Shown in pieces: positions 7,935 through 15,753 of a DNA stretch of 18,643 nt. Position 1 is the first letter of the stretch. Every line of letters begins with the position of its first letter. Source of the DNA: an uncultured Pseudomonadota bacterium (GTDB lineage Bacteria > SAR324 > NAC60-12); assembly GCA_913056375.1 (NCBI GenBank), contig CAJXNF010000018.1, positions 1 through 18,643 on the forward strand, given 5' to 3'. Below the pieces are notes generated by a model. It searched no databases, had not been told where the DNA came from, and saw only the letters and a list, made by a program, of their open reading frames with translations. Both the position numbers and the translations under genes were made by a program.

Positions 7935-8660
7935 ATGACTATTTCTGCACTGAAAGAGACAACCCGAGAAAAATTGATGGGGGTTTCCGTCGCTACTCTG
8001 GCAACTGCGCTTTTCAAAAGAGGTCTACGAAACCAAACCATTCAAGGGGTGCATCCTGTTTCGCCCAAAGGACGGAACATGGTTGGACCGGCCTTTACAC
8101 TACGTTATATCCCTGCCAGAGAAGACCTGAATCAATTGACAGAATTCCGAAAACCAGATCACCCTCAGCGAGTTGCCATCGAAACCTGCCCTGCTGGTTC
8201 CGTACTGGTTTTTGATAGTCGAAAAGATCCCCGAGCGGCTAGCGCAGGCGACATTCTGATTACCCGCTTACAGCAAAGAGGTGTGGCTGGAGTCGTGACT
8301 GATGGGGGATTTCGCGATGCAATGAGAATCGCAGAACTTGAAATTCCCGCTTATCATCAACGGCCCAGTTCTCCAACAAATCTGACTTTACACCAGGCCT
8401 TGGATCTGAATGTACCCATCGGTTGTGGAGATGCAGCCGTCTTTCCTGGGGACATCATGGTTGGTGATGACGACTGTGTGATTGTTATTCCAGCTCACTT
8501 GGCGGATGAGATTGCCGAGGAAACCGTTGAAATGACCGCATTTGAGGATTTTGTCGTGGAGAGAGTTCGAGAAGGTGCGTCCATCATCGGACTTTATCCC
8601 GCTACAAAAGAAGAGAATCAGGAGGCGTTTGCTCAATGGAGAAAGAGGGTAGGCCGCTAG
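7935..8660 (+). CDS. RraA-like / HMG-CHA aldolase superfamily protein
   Basis: A 241-residue protein of the RraA/demethylmenaquinone-methyltransferase-like fold. Core motifs are the GD of SAGDILIT (103-110), GVVTDGGFRD (119-128), where the Arg127-Asp128 pair contacts pyruvate and metal in 4-hydroxy-4-methyl-2-oxoglutarate aldolases, and GDAAVFPGDIMVGDDDCVIVIP (165-186). Members are either class II aldolases or dehydratases acting on pyruvate-type products, or RNase E inhibitors. The length and the catabolic neighbourhood favour an enzyme, possibly the last step of the local pathway. The ATG at 7935 is preferred to an in-frame TTG three codons upstream; neither has a strong ribosome site. The gene ends 42 bases from the convergent MFS gene. 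Confidence 0.85.
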   Translation: MTISALKETTREKLMGVSVATLATALFKRGLRNQTIQGVHPVSPKGRNMVGPAFTLRYIPAREDLNQLTEFRKPDHPQRVAIETCPAGSVLVFDSRKDPRAASAGDILITRLQQRGVAGVVTDGGFRDAMRIAELEIPAYHQRPSSPTNLTLHQALDLNVPIGCGDAAVFPGDIMVGDDDCVIVIPAHLADEIAEETVEMTAFEDFVVERVREGASIIGLYPATKEENQEAFAQWRKRVGR

Positions 8661-8702
8661 GCTTCACTTTGAGCAACCGTTCAATAAATCTTTGAATTTA
8701 CG

Positions 8703-9989
8703 CTAGAGAGCATTCAAATTCTGAGGCTTTTTCGCAAAGAAGAAGCTCAACGCTCCTGCTAAAGAAAGGAAAGCCACTAGTTGAAACGCCATTTCGTAGC
8801 TACCATAGGTATCGACGATCACTCCACAAATCATTGGTCCCCCCATCATACCCAGCATCACGATCAGTGAGGAAATCCCCATGATGGTTCCAAAGGAGCG
8901 GGGCCCAAAGTAATCCGCCCTGATAGCGACCATCAATGGTCCCCGAGTTCCCCAAGCCAATCCGTGAAGTACACAGGCTAGAATTAACATCGGGAAAGCT
9001 TCAAAATAAGCCAGAATCAGCATTCCAGACCCGTGGAAAAGCATGCAGGTCATCGCAATCAGCCGCTTGTTGAAGATATCACCCAAGAACCCACCAATCC
9101 CCAAGCCGATCAACTGAAAAATACTCACCAAGGAGAAGATCAGGCTTGCTTCCGTCAATCCCAAACCGACGCCCTTCGTCAAATGCGGGACCATGTGGAC
9201 GATCACAGACGAAACTGAAAGAAGCGCAATCCCATGACCGGCTGAAATCAACCAAAAAGCAGGTGTTCGCACTGCATCTCGCCATGTGAATGAGGTTCCT
9301 CCACCTCCAGCTTTGTTTGCTAGTGCTTCTTGGCTCACCATTCCATCTACTTGTTCACCTATCTCTTCGGGACGATGGCGAATCCACTGTACCACGGGAA
9401 TACCCAACAAAAAGATCATTCCTCCTGAAATCATAGCCACTGTTCGCCAATCATCCCACTCCATTCCCCAGGCAACAACAGGAACGCAGAGTCCACCAAT
9501 AGAATATCCCATCTGTGACCAGGCAACTGCCTTGGTTCGATGCCGTTGAAACCAGTTAACAATCGATACCATCAGGGTGTGAAATCCACCTAGGCTGACA
9601 CCAACTGAAATCACAAACACAATGAGGTAGTAGGACAGTAGCGAGTCGGTTTGCGAAAGCAAAAGGAAGCCAATGCCGAACATGACAAGCCCGACAGTCA
9701 AAATGATCCTTGGACCATAACGATCGACTAACCAGCCCTGCAGGGGACCAAGTAAACCACTTTCCACCCGAGTCAGTGCAAAAGCTCCTGAAAGGACTGT
9801 CATGCTCCAGCTGAATTCTTCGTGCAGAACGACTGTATAAAGCCCATAACTCTGCATCCACAGTACTCCCCCAATGAATTGAATCAGTGCTGCGATGGCA
9901 ACAATCCACCACCCGTAAAACACTTTTCCATTGGGTCTGAACAATTTATCGATTGATTTTATTGGAGAAACTGTAGATGGCATGAACAT
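8703..9989 (-). CDS. Major facilitator superfamily transporter (monocarboxylate/oxalate-formate-like)
   Basis: A 428-residue polytopic inner-membrane protein with about 12 hydrophobic segments in two halves and a central hydrophilic loop (about 205-235). GPLQGWLVDRYGPRI (residues about 82-96) is the MFS loop 2-3 motif, and FLGDIFNKR is its counterpart in the second half. The start FYGWWIVAIAALIQF and the overall pattern resemble the oxalate/formate antiporter and monocarboxylate-porter families, so an organic anion is a plausible substrate. Two ATG codons (9989 and 9983) are possible starts, and neither has a clear ribosome site. It converges on the RraA-like gene and may supply or export a compound of that module, though it is transcribed separately, downstream of tRNA-Gln. 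Confidence 0.9.
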   Translation of the reverse strand: MFMPSTVSPIKSIDKLFRPNGKVFYGWWIVAIAALIQFIGGVLWMQSYGLYTVVLHEEFSWSMTVLSGAFALTRVESGLLGPLQGWLVDRYGPRIILTVGLVMFGIGFLLLSQTDSLLSYYLIVFVISVGVSLGGFHTLMVSIVNWFQRHRTKAVAWSQMGYSIGGLCVPVVAWGMEWDDWRTVAMISGGMIFLLGIPVVQWIRHRPEEIGEQVDGMVSQEALANKAGGGGTSFTWRDAVRTPAFWLISAGHGIALLSVSSVIVHMVPHLTKGVGLGLTEASLIFSLVSIFQLIGLGIGGFLGDIFNKRLIAMTCMLFHGSGMLILAYFEAFPMLILACVLHGLAWGTRGPLMVAIRADYFGPRSFGTIMGISSLIVMLGMMGGPMICGVIVDTYGSYEMAFQLVAFLSLAGALSFFFAKKPQNLNAL

Positions 9990-10153
9990 CAGCGAAAACG
10001 TAAGGACTGTGGATCAACGTCCTTTGCTTTTCCGATGTAGGTCAGCTGGACAGGCGATCGATGACTTCAGAGAAAAAATCCGTTGGGGAGGAACGGAGCG
10101 GAGTGTTTGGGAGATTCGCCTTTCAGAAAAAGAATTCAGGATTTGTCTAGTAT

Positions 10154-10182
10154 GAGTCTGGCAATTGGCCGTTTTTAGACTC
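10154..10182. terminator. Nested inverted repeat downstream of tRNA-Gln
   Basis: GAGTCT (10154-10159) and AGACTC (10177-10182) form a perfect 6-base stem, and the enclosed bases contain a further GGC/GCC pair (10160-10162 and 10168-10170) around AATTG. It lies 42 bases beyond the tRNA-Gln 3' end in the direction of tRNA transcription, a suitable place to end that transcript. No U-run follows on the minus strand, so this is not a canonical intrinsic terminator. The rest of the 235-base gap between the MFS start and the tRNA shows no gene. Confidence 0.28.
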
Positions 10183-10224
10183 CCTTAGGACGAGTGAATC
10201 GGAAATGCGTATTGGAGGGAAGGA

Positions 10225-10299
10225 TGGTTGGGGTGGCAGGGATCGAACCTGCGCATGGCGGGATCAAAACCCGCTGCCTTACCACTTGGCTACACCCCA
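10225..10299 (-). tRNA. tRNA-Gln, anticodon UUG, CCA encoded
   Basis: Read on the minus strand, the cloverleaf is complete. A 7-base-pair acceptor stem TGGGGTG/CACCCCA starts with the U-A pair typical of bacterial glutamine tRNA. A D-arm (GCC...GGC) with AAGTGGTAA follows. The anticodon stem is GCGGG/CCCGC with the loop TTTTGAT, which places TTG at positions 34-36. The T-arm is GCAGG/CCTGC with the loop TTCGATC. The discriminator base is A, and the CCA end is encoded (10225-10227). The gene lies 51 bases downstream of the TPR gene stop on the same strand, so it may be transcribed from its own promoter, by readthrough, or both. Confidence 0.96.
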
Positions 10300-10314
10300 G
10301 AAAGTAAGCTTTTA

Positions 10315-10343
10315 AGCTTAAGGTCTCTATGTTTGAGTTTCAA
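10315..10343 (-). promoter_or_regulatory. Candidate promoter of tRNA-Gln
   Basis: On the minus strand TTGAAA (10338-10343) and TAAGCT (10315-10320) are separated by exactly 17 bases, the optimal sigma-70 spacing. The -35 matches consensus at 5 of 6 positions but the -10 is weak. Initiation would fall near 10308, about 9 bases before the mature tRNA 5' end. The -10 overlaps a 7-base inverted repeat, TAAGCTT/AAGCTTA (10305-10320), which could instead be a processing or pausing element. The proposal rests on spacing and position only. Confidence 0.38.
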
Positions 10344-10350
10344 GGAATTT

Positions 10351-13215
10351 TTAGTCATTGAGGTAGTTTTCATAAGCCAACTGACGGCTCAATGCCTGGT
10401 GTTGTTCACTGGACAACTGTTGCCACAAAGCGGGGGAGGCTGGAGTTTTTTCCATCAAATCGCCGAAAATTTCCAAGGCTTGTTGGAGTTGTCCCATGTC
10501 CTTGTGCAGAACTCCGGTTTGGTAGCGAGCCCAATTGATTTGCTCCTGTACCCGCTCATCAGGCCAATTGGTGTAGGTCACAATCGCCTGCTCGTATTGA
10601 GCTAGAGCTCGTTCATCGTTTCGGACTTTATAAAGCATCTCTGCAGCCCGGAAATGACTTTGCACAACATAATTTGGGACATCCGGTTCAATGAGCGGAT
10701 GATTATATGTGGCGATAGATTTCTGGAAAGCCTCCGCGGCCTCCGTATAACGTCCCATCTCTTCATACATTAAGCCCAGTTCATAATAGAGTTCTGGCAC
10801 TACCTCAGCTCGAAGCAGATCCGTATCCTGTTCATACTTCTCAATCGCTTGCTCATAAACAAGGGCTGCACTCTCAAATTCCTTGGCTTGTTTGTAAACA
10901 TCGGCAAGTTTCTTACGAACGTCTGCATCGTAAACACTATCTGGATACCGCTGAAGGAACCGGGCTAGTTGATCTCGAGCCTGTTGAAAATCATCTGCTT
11001 GAATCAAGGTCTCAGCGGCCTGCAATTGCAATAGTTCTAGCATAGGTCCCTCTACACGACTTTCCAGAAACCGATAGAGGTCCATTGCTTCATTGTGGAA
11101 GCCCAGTTTCTGATGTGCGTGGGCCACCTGAAAAAGTGTCGTGTCGAATCGGAAGTTAAGTAAATACTTGGCCTGGTAATCACGGTAAATCGTGACGACA
11201 CCTAGATCATCCTGACGTTGGTAGGCACGATCGACTAATCCCTTCAAGTTCTCGTCGATATTCTCCTGGATAATGTTGCGTCGCACGTAGACACTCTGAG
11301 GATATTCCTCCATGAAGCCTTCCAGCGCAGCAATCGCCTCCCGATACGCTCCGTAGAGTGTGAGCGTCAACCCCTTGCGCAATTTCGCTTCCTCAACCTG
11401 TGGAGAATCCGGATAAAGCGTAATGATCTCATCATAGGTCCTGAGCGCTTGGCGATATTCATCAGAGTAGGGTCGCTCCGCCTGGATGTTCGCTATACGC
11501 AGCTTGCCCATCAGCGCTATCTCCAAGGAGTAGCTGCGAATGGCATTGCTATAGGCAGCAATCGCCTCATCTTCCTTACCCTCATCCCTCAGAAAATCCC
11601 CTAACCGCAGTGCGACAAATTTTGAGAAATCTGCGTCGGGATAGCGATCCAGCAACAGTTGGAAAATTTCTCGAGCCACATCGTAGTCTGCATTTTCATA
11701 GTAGGTCTCTCCCATGTGGAAGAGCAACATTGGGTCTTCCTGCACATACCGACTGTCAAGTGCTCGGGCTCGATCAAAAAAGTCTCTGGCTTCAGGAAAT
11801 TTTTGTTGTTGGTAGTACGCCTGCGCAATTTTGTAGTAGGCGATATGGATGAACTTTGGATTTGGCATCGCCTTGAGGTACTCCTCAAACTGCAAAATCG
11901 CCTGGCCCCATTCTCGTCGGGCGATCTGATTCAATGCTTGCCAGAATGAGGATTCCTGTGCTTCGTAGGAGGAGGGAAAATCTCTTCTAAGGAGTTCGTA
12001 GCTCGTGTTCGCCTCTTGGCTAAAGCGCATCTGCTGATAACTTCGACCGATTCGGAACTGGGCATGCGGAATCAAATCTTTGGCTATCTCTGTCGAATTC
12101 GCCACCCTGATTGCTGTCGTATAATCATCAATCGCTTGATGATAGTTCCTTCCTCGTCGTCTTTCTAATTGGGTGTACTTGGTATCGGCAATCCTAAATA
12201 AAGACTGGATGGCTAATGGATTCCATTCATCCTCAAATTCACCAACGCCATTTTTTCCTGATGCATAAGCCTTCTGAAACTGCTCGATGGCCAGGTCGTA
12301 TTCGCTTTTGCGGAAATGATTTTCACCTTGCTGGTAAGCGACTCTAATCTCTGCGTTACGAACACGTTTTTCTCGATCTAACTTGGCAGCTTCATCTGGT
12401 GTTAATGAAGAATCCTCCTCCTCAATGGCAATGTCTTGAAAAATGGGTTGACCATAGATTCGAATCACCCAGCGGGCGGGATCTGATAGTTCATCTTTTT
12501 CCAGCCTGAAATCTGATGCAATCTGACCCAAGGTCACAAACACCTGATTAGGATCAGTTGTCAATTCATCAACCCGTACACGACCATCTTCATAAGGTGT
12601 CAGCGTAAATGAATCACCCGGCGCTGTATCCGCAAACCGTAAGCGTACGGTTCGATCCTGAGGGTTTTCCAGAACAAACAAGCGAGGAGGACCCGTGAAT
12701 GAGAAGGTCAGACTCGTAAACTCTGGATTGCTGTCGTCGTAGTCCAAAGCTTCCAAGGCAATAGTTGCTGGCTCGGGATCTGGCGGGAGTGTAACAGGAG
12801 GTAGTTGAATTAGCGGACGGAATCGGAAGACCAATTGCCCAGGGTTACTGCCTGGTACCATGTCAAAAATTAAATCATCCTTACGAAGCTTGAATTGGGC
12901 CCAAGTGTCGGGCTCCATATCCAAAAACCTTATTCCTTCAACCTGAGGATCATTGAACAATCGATCACGACGTCCATCCGCAAAAGCCGCCTTGGTGTTG
13001 CGGAATTTGACAACCAAGGTACGGGCTTTGAGATTTTCATTGAGTTCATAGACTGGCTTGCCACTGGTTTGCAGAGTGATGCTGACCTGCTCACCTTTGC
13101 GTAGCAGTTCTACCCCAGAGATACTCATTGGTTCTTCCTGAGCGTTCATACTCATTGGAAAAAGCATCAGTATCGAAGTGATCAACCAGCAGATGGTTTG
13201 ATATCTAGCCTTCAT
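10351..13215 (-). CDS. Exported tandem AMIN-like / TPR-repeat protein, 954 residues
   Basis: A large periplasmic protein. Residues 1-25 are a signal peptide with a hydrophobic core (WLITSILMLFP) and likely cleavage after SMNA. Two similar beta-rich domains follow, at about 30-135 and 152-255. Each opens with a hydrophobic strand pair, continues through a charged -VVKF-/-VRLRF- strand and ends in -LVFRF-/-WVIRIYG-, the pattern of AMIN domains that bind peptidoglycan or target the cell wall (as in PilQ and AmiC). An acidic linker leads to a long series of TPR-type helical pairs from about 290 to 940, many with the core spacing A...Y..A...F/Y and D/P-containing turns. The fold suggests a cell-wall-linked scaffold for protein complexes. 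It is last in the operon, 21 bases after the prepilin-peptidase-like gene, with a weak ribosome site (GATGAG). AMIN assignment is from pattern only; TPR assignment is strong. Confidence 0.8.
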   Translation of the reverse strand: MKARYQTICWLITSILMLFPMSMNAQEEPMSISGVELLRKGEQVSITLQTSGKPVYELNENLKARTLVVKFRNTKAAFADGRRDRLFNDPQVEGIRFLDMEPDTWAQFKLRKDDLIFDMVPGSNPGQLVFRFRPLIQLPPVTLPPDPEPATIALEALDYDDSNPEFTSLTFSFTGPPRLFVLENPQDRTVRLRFADTAPGDSFTLTPYEDGRVRVDELTTDPNQVFVTLGQIASDFRLEKDELSDPARWVIRIYGQPIFQDIAIEEEDSSLTPDEAAKLDREKRVRNAEIRVAYQQGENHFRKSEYDLAIEQFQKAYASGKNGVGEFEDEWNPLAIQSLFRIADTKYTQLERRRGRNYHQAIDDYTTAIRVANSTEIAKDLIPHAQFRIGRSYQQMRFSQEANTSYELLRRDFPSSYEAQESSFWQALNQIARREWGQAILQFEEYLKAMPNPKFIHIAYYKIAQAYYQQQKFPEARDFFDRARALDSRYVQEDPMLLFHMGETYYENADYDVAREIFQLLLDRYPDADFSKFVALRLGDFLRDEGKEDEAIAAYSNAIRSYSLEIALMGKLRIANIQAERPYSDEYRQALRTYDEIITLYPDSPQVEEAKLRKGLTLTLYGAYREAIAALEGFMEEYPQSVYVRRNIIQENIDENLKGLVDRAYQRQDDLGVVTIYRDYQAKYLLNFRFDTTLFQVAHAHQKLGFHNEAMDLYRFLESRVEGPMLELLQLQAAETLIQADDFQQARDQLARFLQRYPDSVYDADVRKKLADVYKQAKEFESAALVYEQAIEKYEQDTDLLRAEVVPELYYELGLMYEEMGRYTEAAEAFQKSIATYNHPLIEPDVPNYVVQSHFRAAEMLYKVRNDERALAQYEQAIVTYTNWPDERVQEQINWARYQTGVLHKDMGQLQQALEIFGDLMEKTPASPALWQQLSSEQHQALSRQLAYENYLND

Positions 13216-13236
13216 CGGCTCATCTTTTTTCTAAAC

Positions 13237-14004
13237 TCAGAAAATTTGATACAGAGGCCATTGGTCGAGAATCTCTGGATATGTCCAATGCACTACTAGT
13301 CCTCCCAGGCACAAAAACGGGGCAAATGGGACTGGGGTTTCTCGCCAATTCTGTCGATTCTTAAGCAGCCATAAACCACCAAATAGTGATCCGCTGATCG
13401 CTGCCACAAAGATAACAAAAACGAGCCCCTCCGGACCAGTCCAAGCCCCAATCAATGCCATGACCGCAGGATCACCATCTCCAAGTCCGGCTCTACCTCG
13501 AAGGGCCTCATACAGAACCCCTAACAAATACAATCCACCTGCGCCAAGTAGAGCCCCATAAACTGCTCCTCGAACTGAACCAGGCTCATTCAATAACAAA
13601 ATCGTAAAATGTAGGGATATTGTTAGGGTGACAATGCGGTAATCAATCCACATCGTATGCCAGTCAATTGCTGCGATGAGCAGCAAAGACCAGAGAAGTA
13701 GCAATTCCTGACAAAGTTGCCAAGGTTCTTGTGGTCTGTCAGGCCAAAATCCTAGCCAAATTCCGAGTGGGAACCCCCAAGTTAACCATGGAGAACTTGC
13801 CCCACATTTCAGACACCTTCCCTTGTTTTTCAAGGCATTGAAAAGCAGCGACTTACGCCAGCCTGTAAGCATTTCGAGACACGACGAACAACGCTGAGAT
13901 GGCTCTAGGATTTCAGCCTCTTGAAGTATTTGGCACCACCAGCGCTCAGCTAGCCAACCAAGACTTAAAGCGCCTAAAGTCCAGAACAAAAACCACAAGG
14001 TCAC
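13237..14004 (-). CDS. Divergent prepilin-peptidase-like (A24) integral membrane protein
   Basis: A 255-residue membrane protein laid out like PilD/TFPP enzymes, which cleave and often N-methylate type IV prepilins and type II secretion pseudopilins. It has an N-terminal membrane segment and a cytoplasmic loop with two CxxC pairs (Cys39/42, Cys64/67) of the zinc-binding methylase domain. Several membrane segments follow. The catalytic-aspartate regions are AAIDWHTMWID (111-121; Asp113) and GLGDGDPAVMALIGAW (173-188; Asp178). The lysine that normally follows the second aspartate in GDxK is replaced by alanine. The GTG at 14004 overlaps the FecR stop by 4 bases (GTGA), but GAGGA fits a TTG start at 13998 better, since it leaves only about 1 base before the GTG. 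No pilin or secretion gene is in the window, so the substrate is unclear. Confidence 0.78.
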   Translation of the reverse strand: MTLWFLFWTLGALSLGWLAERWWCQILQEAEILEPSQRCSSCLEMLTGWRKSLLFNALKNKGRCLKCGASSPWLTWGFPLGIWLGFWPDRPQEPWQLCQELLLLWSLLLIAAIDWHTMWIDYRIVTLTISLHFTILLLNEPGSVRGAVYGALLGAGGLYLLGVLYEALRGRAGLGDGDPAVMALIGAWTGPEGLVFVIFVAAISGSLFGGLWLLKNRQNWRETPVPFAPFLCLGGLVVHWTYPEILDQWPLYQIF

Positions 14005-14948
14005 TTCCTCGGCAGAATTTGACCGGTATCTGCATCAATCTCTAAGCGTTTGACAGCACCAGGCTTACGAAGTTCAATCTCAGTTCCTGAGATTTTTAGA
14101 CCAAGAGGATCATCGACCATGACGGTAAAACGTAAAAGCCCCTTTTGATACAGTCGATCTGGGGCAAGTAGTTGAACTTCGATCTCTGCCTTTCCTGCCT
14201 CATCCAAGGTCACCCCTTCAGGAAAACGAACTCCTGCACCATCCGTAAAAATACGAAGTGGTAACCCAGCGCCAATTCCTTCCCCTTCCCGACCACGTGC
14301 TTGAATCTGAAGCAGTAGCTCTTGAGGGTTGCGCCCTCTTACGAGTTCGCTTGGCTCAGCCTGAAGTTGAAGTTGTTGAGTCAACATTTCAATTCGGTCA
14401 GAGAGTATGTCACCTCGGTTGACACCAAGGACAGCCTCTCCAGGCTCCAGAATCGCCTTTCCTCGAACGTTTTGAACGAGTAGCTTCCCTGAGAAAAGAG
14501 CCACCGATCCTTGCTCTTTCGACACCTGTACATGAAAGGAAGTTCCCTCGGGTTTTAATTGAAAATGAGGAGTTTCGATGACTGTATGATCACTCCTACC
14601 AAAAAAATTGCTCAAGAAGGCTCCAAATCTTAGCAATAATTTTCTTCGGAAGGTACGCTCTCCCGCTCCTTGTTCAGAAGCTTCTTGAATTTGAAATTCT
14701 GTGTTTTCAAACAATCGAATCTCGGAACCATCACGAAATAGAATCGTTGCTTTCCCATCTACTCCCGTACGGACTTGATCCCTTTCGTAAAGCAGCAACC
14801 CTTCACGTCCCTGAGTTGTTCGCATACTTTTGGATAGCGTGACCTCAACTACACCTGTTGATGAATATAGAGTCGCCACCGCATCCTGAGCTAGAGCCGT
14901 GAAGCTAGAGGTGATTAGCAGGCAGAGCGTCAACACCAATTGGATCAA
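14001..14948 (-). CDS. Exported FecR-domain protein
   Basis: A 315-residue protein with an N-terminal signal peptide (about 1-20, ending TALAQ). The FecR-type beta domain (about 24-170) has the characteristic run RDQVRTGVDGKATILFRDGS, then ETPHFQLKPEGTSFHVQV and a strand ending FSGKLLVQN and LEPGEAVLGV. The C-terminal third (about 220-300) looks like an Ig-like beta-sandwich (GKAEIEVQLLAPDRLYQKGLLRF). Here the protein is periplasmic with no membrane anchor, unlike FecR proper, which is an anti-sigma regulator. Such stand-alone FecR proteins are usually structural or sensory envelope proteins. It starts with TTG; the choice is supported by GAGGGAGG ending 6 bases upstream and by the TTGA overlap with the preceding stop. 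No TonB receptor or ECF sigma gene is nearby. Confidence 0.83.
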   Translation of the reverse strand: MIQLVLTLCLLITSSFTALAQDAVATLYSSTGVVEVTLSKSMRTTQGREGLLLYERDQVRTGVDGKATILFRDGSEIRLFENTEFQIQEASEQGAGERTFRRKLLLRFGAFLSNFFGRSDHTVIETPHFQLKPEGTSFHVQVSKEQGSVALFSGKLLVQNVRGKAILEPGEAVLGVNRGDILSDRIEMLTQQLQLQAEPSELVRGRNPQELLLQIQARGREGEGIGAGLPLRIFTDGAGVRFPEGVTLDEAGKAEIEVQLLAPDRLYQKGLLRFTVMVDDPLGLKISGTEIELRKPGAVKRLEIDADTGQILPRK

Positions 14949-15751
14949 AGGTAGCCTCCCTCATAGCTCCTTGGCACCCAACGTTGTCGCCTGACAAAAT
15001 CCAAGTAGGCTGGAAGCAAAATCTCCGAATCAAGAAGTCCCTCGCGATATTCTAGTTGGGGAAAAATATGATATCGCCAATAGGCACAATTTCTTCCTGC
15101 CTCACGCATCTTCATGAAGCTGGGTTCTCGAGTACTGGTGAAAAGCATACCGGGAGCACTTGGGGCAGGAGGAAGCTCTTGGTCCACTCCTGGCCATTGC
15201 ATTTCTGCTTGCAGAGCAGCAATTCGATTGCTGCTTTTTACTTTTTGAATTCTATCCCATTGAAGATCTGATAGTTCTTTCAAACCAGGTTCCTGGCGAA
15301 GCTTCTCCCAATCCTGCGCTTTGACCCAGTCTACATGCTGTTGCCAAGTCTTCTTTTCATATTCCTCAGGAACGTAGGGATGTCCATCCAGCACCGCCAT
15401 TGAACGAAGACGATTCGGTTCCCACGCTGAGAGTAAATAGCCAATGCGTGCACCCTCACCGATTCCAAGAAAGTGGACGTTATCCAATTCAAGAGCAGTC
15501 AACAGGCAACAGAGATCTTGCAACCGTGCTGCTGGCAAATAATCGGAGATGTCATCGGAATCATCACTTCTTCCCTGTCCAAGCGGATCCATTCTCAAAA
15601 CACGATACTCTTGTTGCAGCACATCAAGGTATCCTGCTTCTTCCCAAGATTGTAGATCCATCCAAAGCGAAGGATAGAGCAAAAGATATGGTCCTCGTTC
15701 ACCATCAAGATCGTAAAATATTTTTCGTTGCCTCGAGACTACAAACGCCAT
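14945..15751 (-). CDS. Alpha/beta-hydrolase-fold protein lacking the nucleophile serine
   Basis: A 268-residue single-domain alpha/beta-hydrolase-fold protein. LLLYPSLW (23-30) takes the oxyanion-strand position, RMDPLGQGRSD (53-63) is a typical strand-4 loop, and NVHFLGIGEGARIGYLL (91-107) is the nucleophile elbow. In that elbow the family pattern GxSxG reads GIGEG: residue 98 is glycine (GGT, one base from the serine codon AGT). The usual C-terminal GH motif is also not evident; that region reads FPQLEYREGLLDSEILLP. It therefore probably lacks classical hydrolase activity and may be a binding or scaffold protein. The frame is open further upstream, but the ATG at 15751 is preferred because it begins 2 bases after the acyltransferase stop and follows a GGAGG-rich stretch. 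No signal peptide is present. Confidence 0.8.
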   Translation of the reverse strand: MAFVVSRQRKIFYDLDGERGPYLLLYPSLWMDLQSWEEAGYLDVLQQEYRVLRMDPLGQGRSDDSDDISDYLPAARLQDLCCLLTALELDNVHFLGIGEGARIGYLLSAWEPNRLRSMAVLDGHPYVPEEYEKKTWQQHVDWVKAQDWEKLRQEPGLKELSDLQWDRIQKVKSSNRIAALQAEMQWPGVDQELPPAPSAPGMLFTSTREPSFMKMREAGRNCAYWRYHIFPQLEYREGLLDSEILLPAYLDFVRRQRWVPRSYEGGYL

Positions 15752-15753
15752 CG

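Noticed and set aside
8666..8697. TTCAA/TTGAA repeat between the RraA-like and MFS genes as a terminator
   Set aside because: The stem is only five AT-rich pairs with a long loop and no T-run, too weak to call.
9931..10155. Plus-strand open frame between the MFS gene and tRNA-Gln
   Set aside because: It overlaps the 5' end of the MFS gene antisense, has no ribosome site and no recognisable features.
10228..10605. Plus-strand open frame across tRNA-Gln and the TPR gene 3' end
   Set aside because: It runs antisense through a tRNA and a strongly supported coding sequence.
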